From Saprospiraceae bacterium (GTDB lineage: Bacteria > Bacteroidota > Bacteroidia > Chitinophagales > Saprospiraceae), in contig JABWAJ010000136.1 of assembly GCA_013361075.1 (NCBI GenBank), positions 1-11,034 on the forward strand: 11,034 nucleotides of DNA, read 5' to 3'. The notes under the pieces are model-generated. The model saw only the letters and a program-made list of their open reading frames with translations. It did no database searches and was not told where the DNA came from. The position numbers and the translations under genes were made by a program. How positions within the stretch are numbered: position 1 is the first letter of the stretch; each line of letters begins with the position of its first letter. This document shows, in pieces, positions 6,791 to 11,034 of this stretch.

Positions 6791-7620
6791 TCAGATCCTG
6801 AGCAATTTTTGTTTTTGTTCGGCAAACTCCTCCTCAGTCAACACGCCAAGGTCGCGCAGTTTTCCAAGCTGGGAGATTTGTTCCAGTAAATCCAATTGTT
6901 CCAGCCCGGTTTCAGTATCTTTAGGCATGGCTACTGGGTCCGGAGTGACAGCAGCAGGTGGAGCGGGTTGTTCTTCAGGTTTGCGGAAGCCATTTTTTTC
7001 AAAAGCCTCAAAATTCTTGCGCGAACGCAGAAAAGCAAGCGCATCGTGCTCATGAATTTTTGCTTTGTCATTAAACCCATAGGCTACTGCGTTTTCCAGA
7101 TGAAAATAGGCTTTGGTTTCATCTTCCATTAAAGAATAACAGCAAGCCAGGTTGAAATGGAGGGCAGGGTCTTCAAAGCGCAATTCTAATGCCTGTTCAA
7201 AGGCGTCGATGGCGTTTTCGTAATCATGTGACCGGAATGCTTCGATCCCGGCTTTTTTATAGTCCATGAGGGCTTCCTGGCTGCGCTTTTTAGGGGCCTG
7301 CCTCGATGATGTGCGGGTGGGTGCCTGCTTTTTCAATGGAGGTTCGATCCAATTGTTGACCTGCTGTCGCTTCATGTACTTGGAATTATAACGCTCGTCG
7401 AATTCCTCCTGGGGCATCACAAACAGCAATACCGCATCAATGAACCCCAGTAATGCAGGGAACATGATGGCTGGAAAGCCTTCTTCCACGGTGATCATGA
7501 AGGTGATCATGAAGGTAATAAAATACAGAACCCCGAGGAATCGCTTACCGAGGTAGAAACGATGCACGCCAAAGATGCCTAGAAAAAGGCCAGTGCTGCA
7601 GCTACGTACTTGCTCTTCAT
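6791..7620 (-). CDS. TM2-TPR-SHOCT domain protein, with frameshift near start
   Basis: Joined across a frameshift, the protein is about 276 residues. Residues 1-71 form a TM2 domain (two helices around GIFGVHRFYLGKRFLG and GFIDAVLLFVMP). A charged linker follows, then TPR-like helices at about 121-198 (FRSHDYENAIDAFEQALEL, LHFNLACCYSLMEDETKAYFHLENAV). After a Pro-rich stretch, a SHOCT motif closes the protein (about 242-274, LRDLGVLTEEEFAEQKQKLL). The expected N-terminus MKSKYVAAALAFF starts at ATG 7618-7620 but meets TAG (7579-7581) at codon 14. The frame encoding LGIFGVHR begins by stepping back one base in the T5 run (plus strand 7583-7587). The longest uninterrupted frame runs back to 7777, but its first 60 residues lack TM2 character and begin upstream of the promoter at 7668-7699. 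Expected role: membrane-anchored scaffold of unknown partner. One missing base is the likeliest explanation. Confidence 0.78.
7490..7513. repeat. 12-bp in-frame tandem duplication in TM2 helix
   Basis: GGTGATCATGAA occurs twice in a row (7490-7501 and 7502-7513), and a partial third copy GGT follows. On the coding strand it doubles FMIT (corrected residues 37-44) in the first membrane helix region of the TM2 domain, lengthening it by four residues. Confidence 0.75.
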
Positions 7621-7667
7621 ATATATTAAGGTGTCTTGTTGCTGAGGTATGGTTTTCGTATAGCTGG

Positions 7668-7699
7668 CAAATATAGCGTTTCAGTAAACTTTGGCCAAA
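7668..7699 (-). promoter_or_regulatory. Strong Bacteroidota sigma-A-type promoter for TM2 gene
   Basis: Read on the minus strand, TTTG (7696-7699), exactly 20 nt, then TATATTTG (7668-7675) match the -33/-7 consensus with ideal spacing. Transcription should begin near 7660, about 40 nt before the ATG at 7620. The -33 box lies inside the palindrome TTTGGCCAAA (7690-7699). This site argues that the TM2 gene and the desaturase form their own transcription unit, and that the coding start is 7620 rather than 7777. Confidence 0.68.
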
Positions 7700-7760
7700 T
7701 TGGATAGACCAATAGCCGGTTAAAAGGGGCGCTGCGCACTTGTTTGTGGATGTACGGCAA

Positions 7761-8594
7761 TTATCCGCGCTGAGCATCCAGTTCTTTTTGCATCAAAACG
7801 GCATTGTCCTGGTGGAAGGATTCCTGCCCTTTCCGAAACAGGTAACGTTGCCAAAGATGCTCTTCGGGAAAAGGAAGATTTTCCCGGATGCATTGCCTCA
7901 TGGTTTGAATATAAGACAACGCATCTGAAATGCGCTGAGTCATTTCCTTTTGGGAAACCGTTGCCGGCCCATGCCCCGCGACGAGTAATTCCGGCTGGTA
8001 TTGTTCCAGTATTTCTGCAGCAAGGTGCAGGGTTTGTTCATAAGCCTCACTGCTGTGATAGATAAAAGGAAACTCCACAGCTGACAGGTAATCTCCGGCC
8101 AACCAGATACAACGGCCCTCCCAGGTTGCAAGGGTGAATAAGCCGTCGTTATTGTGGCCTGGTGCCGGGAAAAAAATCAACCGGGTTTTCCCAAGTGCAA
8201 ACGCTTGCCCCGGTTGGCGCGCCACCACATCTATCTGCGGGTAAAGAGCCGGATAGTCGCGTTCGATATAGTATTCCTGATCCCATTTTTTTACCCGGGC
8301 CAGGGCAGCATCCTGGTCTGTTTCCGTGGCAAATGCCTCTGAGGCAATGGTTTTTGCTTCCATAAAGGCCCCGTATCCAATAATGTGGTCGTAATCGGAA
8401 TGGGTAAACAGTACGTAAACGGGGCGTCCATCCAGAATGTCATCCACATAACGCCGTATGGCCATAACTTCCTCCGGCAACCAGTTGGGGTCAACCACCA
8501 GTACCAAATCCGGTGTATCAAGTACCGTAGCTGTTGTCTGGAACAAAGCACTTTCAAAAACACGGATACCGGGAGCGGCGTATTGAATTTTCAT
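7761..8594 (-). CDS. Metallo-beta-lactamase-fold hydrolase
   Basis: The 277-residue protein has the MBL order of metal-binding motifs. It begins with HSDYDH at residues 65-70, where the canonical second histidine of HxHxDH is Asp67. His147 follows in APGHNND, Asp168 in LAGDYLS and His208 in AGHGP. The HSDxDH form occurs in a subset of MBL proteins, so two-metal hydrolase activity is still plausible, with Asp possibly serving as a ligand. There is no signal peptide, so it is probably cytoplasmic. Substrate is unknown; glyoxalase II-like, quinolinase-like and other hydrolases share the fold. It starts 9 nt after the stop of the TonB-C-domain gene, so the two are almost certainly co-transcribed. 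A gap of 140 bp, carrying a promoter, separates it from the TM2 gene. Confidence 0.88.
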   Translation of the reverse strand: MKIQYAAPGIRVFESALFQTTATVLDTPDLVLVVDPNWLPEEVMAIRRYVDDILDGRPVYVLFTHSDYDHIIGYGAFMEAKTIASEAFATETDQDAALARVKKWDQEYYIERDYPALYPQIDVVARQPGQAFALGKTRLIFFPAPGHNNDGLFTLATWEGRCIWLAGDYLSAVEFPFIYHSSEAYEQTLHLAAEILEQYQPELLVAGHGPATVSQKEMTQRISDALSYIQTMRQCIRENLPFPEEHLWQRYLFRKGQESFHQDNAVLMQKELDAQRG

Positions 8595-8603
8595 GCGGGG
8601 GAC

Positions 8604-9050
8604 TTAAATGGTGATCGTAAACGTATATGCACCGTTGCCGGGTTGCTTTTCCTGATTTTGATCAGGGGTCTCCGGGGTATAGACATACTGAAAACCCTGG
8701 GGTTGTTCAGCAGCAGCCGGTTGCGCTTTCGGTAAGCGGAAATGCACCTGGATGCGCCTGTGAAACAAAACCCGGATACCCCGGTGCTTGGCCACACTAA
8801 ACTTCAGCAGGCGCACTACCCGCATGGCTTCTTCATCTAGTCCGTAGCCAAGTCCGCCGATTACCCGTGCGTCAACCACATCGCCTTTGTGGTCAATATC
8901 GTACTCGACATGCACCGTACCTTCAACTTTATGCGTTAGGGCTAATTCAGGGTATTGCAGATGCTGCCCGACAAATGCACGCAATGCTTTGTCGCCACCT
9001 TCATAAATGGGCTTGTGAATGAAATGTTTGTCTTTTTTTTTATGGTCCAT
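8604..9050 (-). CDS. Soluble TonB C-terminal-domain protein
   Basis: Residues 16-107 of this 148-residue protein match the TonB C-terminal fold: YEGGDKALRAFVGQHLQYPELAL, then EGTVHVEYDIDHKGDVVDARVIGGLGYGLDEEAMRVVRLLKF. Classical TonB has an N-terminal membrane anchor and a long Pro-rich linker; here residues 1-15 are Lys/His-rich and hydrophilic and there is no membrane helix or signal peptide. A Gln/Pro-rich tail (108-140) ends in the strand AYTFTITI. It therefore cannot work as an ordinary energy transducer by itself, and its location is probably cytoplasmic. The gene opens the operon with the MBL hydrolase. A TATCTTTG box on the minus strand at 9159-9166 lies about 110 nt upstream and may be its promoter, though no -33 match accompanies it. 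Confidence 0.82.
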   Translation of the reverse strand: MDHKKKDKHFIHKPIYEGGDKALRAFVGQHLQYPELALTHKVEGTVHVEYDIDHKGDVVDARVIGGLGYGLDEEAMRVVRLLKFSVAKHRGIRVLFHRRIQVHFRLPKAQPAAAEQPQGFQYVYTPETPDQNQEKQPGNGAYTFTITI

Positions 9051-9096
9051 AACAATGCCGGAGTTAAAAAAAACTGAATTTAGAATGAACCGATCA

Positions 9097-9127
9097 TTGA
9101 CTTTTTCGGTCTAATTTCATAATATTG
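9097..9127 (+). promoter_or_regulatory. Possible promoter for Xer recombinase gene
   Basis: TTG at 9097-9099 (in ATTGA), 20 nt, then TAATATTG (9120-9127), one base off TAnnTTTG. The start codon is about 50 nt downstream. This is a weak match. Confidence 0.35.
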
Positions 9128-9158
9128 GGGTGTAATGAGGTAACGGAACAAATCTTTT

Positions 9159-9166
9159 CAAAGATA
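9159..9166 (-). promoter_or_regulatory. Possible -7 box for TonB-C/MBL operon
   Basis: TATCTTTG read on the minus strand matches TAnnTTTG exactly, but no TTTG lies 19-21 nt upstream. It would give a leader of roughly 100 nt before ATG 9050, crossing the divergent Xer promoter region. Confidence 0.35.
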
Positions 9167-9177
9167 CACAGTTGAGG

Positions 9178-10089
9178 ATGAAGGAAGCATTGTTTTTGCA
9201 GTATTTAGAATTTGAAAAACGATATTCTCCGCATACATTAACGGCCTATCGAAGTGACTTGATTCATTTTTTGACCTATTTGTCACAAAATTATGGCCTT
9301 AGCTCTGCCGCTGACATTCGCGCTTCACACATTCGTTCGTGGGTGATTCTGTTAGTTACCGAAGGATTGTCGCCCCGGTCTGTCCAGCGCAAGTTGTCTG
9401 TGTTAAAAACCTATTTTCGGTTTTTGCTCAAACGAAGCTACATCAGTGCCAATCCGATGCTGAAGGTAACTACGCCAAAAGCAGGCAAGCGCCTCCCGGT
9501 TTCACTGGCAGCAACGGATGTTAGCAAAATGCTTGACCGGATGGATTTCCCTGAAGCTGATTTTGAAACCCTGCGCGACCGGGTCGTGCTCGAATTGTTG
9601 TATGCAACCGGGATGCGCCGCTCCGAACTGCTGGGGCTGACGTGGGACAATGTGGATTTGAGCCAGTGCCGGTTGAAAATTTTGGGTAAAGGCGGGAAAG
9701 AGCGCCTGGCTCCCTTTGGGGAAAAAATCCGTTCCCGGCTGGTAGAATACAAAACTGCCTGTCAACAGCAATTCCCGGAAGCGGGCAGGTTGGTTGTATT
9801 GGATGACAAGGGCAAATCGCCAAACCCAAAGTGGCTGTATAATAAGGTGAAGTTTTACCTCTCCGGTGTTACGACCATTGAACAGCGCAGTCCGCACGTG
9901 CTGCGCCATTCCTTTGCCACCCATTTGTCTGACAACGGAGCCGACCTCAATGCCATTAAAGAATTGCTCGGTCATGCCAGTCTGGCCGCTACTCAAATTT
10001 ATATGCACAACTCGATTGAAAAATTAAAACGGGTTTATGAAAAAGCACACCCCAAAGCCAAAACAGAAGATCCTCCAATTAACCCATGA
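9178..10089 (+). CDS. xerC: Tyrosine recombinase, XerC/XerD family
   Basis: The 303-residue protein has the usual Xer length and two-domain layout: an N-terminal SAM-like DNA-binding domain (about 1-90, with SPHTLTAYRSDLIHFLTYL) and a C-terminal catalytic domain. All catalytic residues are visible, numbered from ATG 9178: Arg147 in TGMRRSEL, Lys171 in GKGGKER, His240 and Arg243 in HVLRHSFATH, His266 in LLGHASL, and nucleophile Tyr275 in QIYMHN. The family resolves chromosome dimers at dif with FtsK at the division site. XerC and XerD cannot be told apart here, and the symbol follows common usage for this locus. A TTG at 9172 is in frame, but ATG 9178 gives the standard MKEALFLQYLEFEK start. 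The gene is 60 bp upstream of the hibernation factor on the same strand, an arrangement I recall as conserved in Bacteroidota, so it is probably housekeeping rather than a phage integrase. Confidence 0.93.
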   Translation: MKEALFLQYLEFEKRYSPHTLTAYRSDLIHFLTYLSQNYGLSSAADIRASHIRSWVILLVTEGLSPRSVQRKLSVLKTYFRFLLKRSYISANPMLKVTTPKAGKRLPVSLAATDVSKMLDRMDFPEADFETLRDRVVLELLYATGMRRSELLGLTWDNVDLSQCRLKILGKGGKERLAPFGEKIRSRLVEYKTACQQQFPEAGRLVVLDDKGKSPNPKWLYNKVKFYLSGVTTIEQRSPHVLRHSFATHLSDNGADLNAIKELLGHASLAATQIYMHNSIEKLKRVYEKAHPKAKTEDPPINP

Positions 10090-10149
10090 CTACATACCCT
10101 GTTACGAATAGGGCGAGTCTTTATTTCTTAACCGTAAAAAAGAGGTCTT

Positions 10150-10455
10150 ATGAGAGTGTTCACAGAAGCAGTTCAGTTTAAAGCAGACCACAAACTGATT
10201 GAGTTCATTGAAAAGAAGCTGGGAAAAATGGATCAGTATTTCGACCGGATTGTTGAAGCGCATGTCGTTCTCAAACTTGAAAATGCCGGCCAGGTAAAAG
10301 ATAAAATTGCAGAAATACGGCTAAATGTGCCAGGAGATACCATCATTGCCAAAGAAAGCAGTAAAACTTTTGAAGCATCTATTGACCAGGCTATTGATGC
10401 GCTGAAACGTCAATTGATCAAATACAAAGAAAAAACAAAGGTGGCCAGCGAATAA
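10150..10455 (+). CDS. hpf: Ribosome hibernation-promoting factor, short form
   Basis: The 101-residue protein fits the short HPF/RaiA (S30AE) family, which binds the decoding region of the 30S subunit and silences ribosomes in stationary phase. Seen here: the opening strand MRVFTEAVQFKAD, helix HKLIEFIEKKLGKMDQYF, strand EAHVVLKLE, strand KIAEIRLNVPGDTIIAKES, and the long helix TFEASIDQAIDALKRQLIKYK. The long-form C-terminal dimerisation domain is absent. An AGAGG Shine-Dalgarno-like sequence (10141-10145) stands 4 nt before the ATG, one of the few in the window. Stop is followed by a clear intrinsic terminator. Position between the Xer gene and the tRNA operon agrees with a recalled phylum-wide arrangement. 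Confidence 0.93.
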   Translation: MRVFTEAVQFKADHKLIEFIEKKLGKMDQYFDRIVEAHVVLKLENAGQVKDKIAEIRLNVPGDTIIAKESSKTFEASIDQAIDALKRQLIKYKEKTKVASE

Positions 10456-10467
10456 GGCTTTCACCAT

Positions 10468-10482
10468 AGCCGGTCACCGGCT
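10468..10482 (+). repeat. Short hairpin AGCCGGT-C-ACCGGCT
   Basis: A 7-nt inverted repeat around one base, 13 nt after the hpf stop and upstream of the terminator. In RNA it would form a 5-bp stem with a 5-nt loop. It may stabilise the 3' end; its role is unknown. Confidence 0.45.
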
Positions 10483-10495
10483 GACTAAATTTAAG

Positions 10496-10545
10496 AGCGC
10501 CTGCTATTTTTTCGAACTGAAAAACAGCAGGCGCTTCTTCATTTT
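10496..10545 (+). terminator. Intrinsic terminator after hpf
   Basis: AGCGCCTGCT (10496-10505) pairs perfectly with AGCAGGCGCT (10526-10535), and an inner T-run/A-run can extend the stem. A T-rich tail TCTTCATTTT follows. This ends the xer-hpf unit and separates it from the tRNA operon. Confidence 0.85.
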
Positions 10546-10670
10546 CAGGAATCTTTTTGAAAACAGTATGGTTATAGGCCCAAAAGCACTACCTTCGCCC
10601 CCGAAAACAGAGAACTGAAACAAAAGCAAGAAAAAAATTTAGGAACATTTTTTATTTTGTAGCAAAGTCA

Positions 10671-10678
10671 TATCTTTG
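10671..10678 (+). promoter_or_regulatory. -7 box of tRNA operon promoter
   Basis: TATCTTTG matches TAnnTTTG exactly. The expected -33 position (about 10647-10653) reads ATTTTTT instead of TTTG, while a perfect TTTG at 10656-10659 is too close. An A/T-rich stretch (10629-10657) precedes it and could act as an UP-like element. Transcription would start near 10685, about 90 nt before the first tRNA. Confidence 0.55.
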
Positions 10679-10685
10679 CAATCGC

Positions 10686-10707
10686 TTTTGAGAAAATGAT
10701 CTCAAAA
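10686..10707 (+). promoter_or_regulatory. 5' leader hairpin of tRNA precursor
   Basis: TTTTGAGA (10686-10693) pairs perfectly with TCTCAAAA (10700-10707) over a 6-nt loop. It sits at the predicted 5' end of the tRNA operon transcript. Confidence 0.45.
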
Positions 10708-10773
10708 ATGGCTTCAACACTTGAATTTCAGGCATTTTGGCATTTCTATGCGCCCTAACACGGTGTTGCTTAT

Positions 10774-10846
10774 GCCAGCGTAGCTCAGTTGGTAGAGCAG
10801 CTGATTTGTAATCAGCTGGTCGGGGGTTCGAGTCCCTCCGCTGGCT
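10774..10846 (+). tRNA. tRNA-Thr (anticodon TGT)
   Basis: A 73-nt cloverleaf. Acceptor GCCAGCG pairs with CGCTGGC, TAGCTCAGTTGGTAGAGC forms the D arm, and anticodon stem GCTGA/TCAGC encloses loop TTTGTAA with anticodon TGT. The T arm is GGGGG-TTCGAGT-CCCTC, discriminator T, and CCA is not encoded. First tRNA of the cluster. Confidence 0.96.
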
Positions 10847-10904
10847 CATTTAGCCATTTTTAATGCCTGAATTCAAGAAAGCTTTTTGAAAATTTCGAAT
10901 TCCC

Positions 10905-10987
10905 GGGGGTGCGCCGAAGTCGGAGAGTCGGGGCAGACTGTAAATCTGTTGCTTTCAGCTGAATAGGTTCGAATCCTATCACCCCCA
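10905..10987 (+). tRNA. tRNA-Tyr (anticodon GTA)
   Basis: An 83-nt class II tRNA. GGGGGTG pairs with CACCCCC, D stem is CCGA/TCGG, anticodon stem GCAGA/TCTGT encloses loop CTGTAAA (anticodon GTA), followed by a long variable arm around TTCAGCTGAA and T arm ATAGG-TTCGAAT-CCTAT. Discriminator A, CCA not encoded. Positions 8-9 read CG, whereas T8 is almost universal. Confidence 0.94.
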
Positions 10988-10995
10988 CACAACAT

Positions 10996-11034
10996 GCGGA
11001 AGTAGCTCAGTTGGTAGAGCATCAGCCTTCCAAG
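10996..11034 (+). tRNA. tRNA-Gly (anticodon TCC), 5' part, cut by window end
   Basis: GCGGAAG, then TAGCTCAGTTGGTAGAGC (D arm), then stem TCAGC and loop CTTCCAA with anticodon TCC. The sequence stops one base into the 3' anticodon stem. It is 8 nt after tRNA-Tyr, so the three tRNAs are surely co-transcribed. Confidence 0.92.

Noticed and set aside
7621..7777. 5' extension of the TM2 gene to an ATG at 7777
   Set aside because: The extra residues have no TM2 character, overlap the end of the MBL gene, and lie upstream of or within a strong promoter match; the natural N-terminus starts at 7620 in another frame.
9172..9177. TTG start for the Xer recombinase
   Set aside because: ATG 9178 gives the family-typical N-terminus; TTG would add only two residues.
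10652..10849. Minus-strand frame of 65 codons starting MSQRRDSNPRPADYKSAALPTELRW
   Set aside because: It is the antisense translation of tRNA-Thr and its leader; RDSNPRPADYKSAALPTELRW is a familiar spurious product of tRNA antisense strands.
1..11034. Defence island, CRISPR array, prophage or retron
   Set aside because: I saw no spaced direct repeats, no reverse transcriptase, nuclease or toxin-antitoxin pairs. The recombinase sits in a core gene context with no attachment-site repeats that I could find.

Overview
The window looks like chromosomal DNA of a Bacteroidota bacterium. Several promoter-like sites match the Bacteroidota sigma-A pattern (TTTG, about 20 nt, TAnnTTTG), and Shine-Dalgarno sequences are mostly absent. 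The right end has the order Xer recombinase, short ribosome hibernation factor, tRNA-Thr, tRNA-Tyr, tRNA-Gly, which as I recall precedes tuf, secE, nusG and the ribosomal protein/rpoBC cluster in this phylum. The protein style (TonB-C-only protein, TM2-TPR-SHOCT protein, beta-helix plus PA14) suggests a Saprospiria-like lineage, but that is only an impression.

Layout. Bases 1-1443 (minus) hold the 5' part of a large gene, open off the left edge: six beta-propeller-like repeats followed by a phosphatidylinositol-phospholipase-C-like X domain. Bases 1484-1750 are a non-coding element of about 267 bp with nearly perfect 23-bp terminal inverted repeats, resembling a MITE, with several small hairpins inside. 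Next come a small minus-strand membrane protein (1953-2198) and, divergently, a D-2-hydroxyacid dehydrogenase (2247-3230) followed by a secreted beta-helix/PA14 protein (3275-5551).

Bases 5654-9050 form a minus-strand block read right to left: a soluble TonB-C-domain protein, a metallo-beta-lactamase-fold hydrolase 9 nt behind it, then (after a strong promoter match) a TM2-TPR-SHOCT protein and a membrane fatty-acid desaturase. The TM2 gene has a one-base frameshift near its 5' end. The natural start (7620, just downstream of the promoter) and the rest of the protein lie in different frames. This is a sequencing error, a recent mutation, or, less likely, -1 frameshifting at a T-rich site beside a UAG stop.

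From 9178 onward everything is plus strand: Xer recombinase, hibernation factor with a clear intrinsic terminator, then a tRNA operon with its own promoter-like box and a hairpin at its predicted 5' end. These right-hand genes are core functions: chromosome dimer resolution, ribosome hibernation and tRNA supply. The left half is accessory: extracellular or envelope carbohydrate and lipid interaction. I see no CRISPR array, phage, defence island or complete transposase gene. The least explained items are the propeller-PLC fusion, the inverted-repeat element and the TM2 frameshift.
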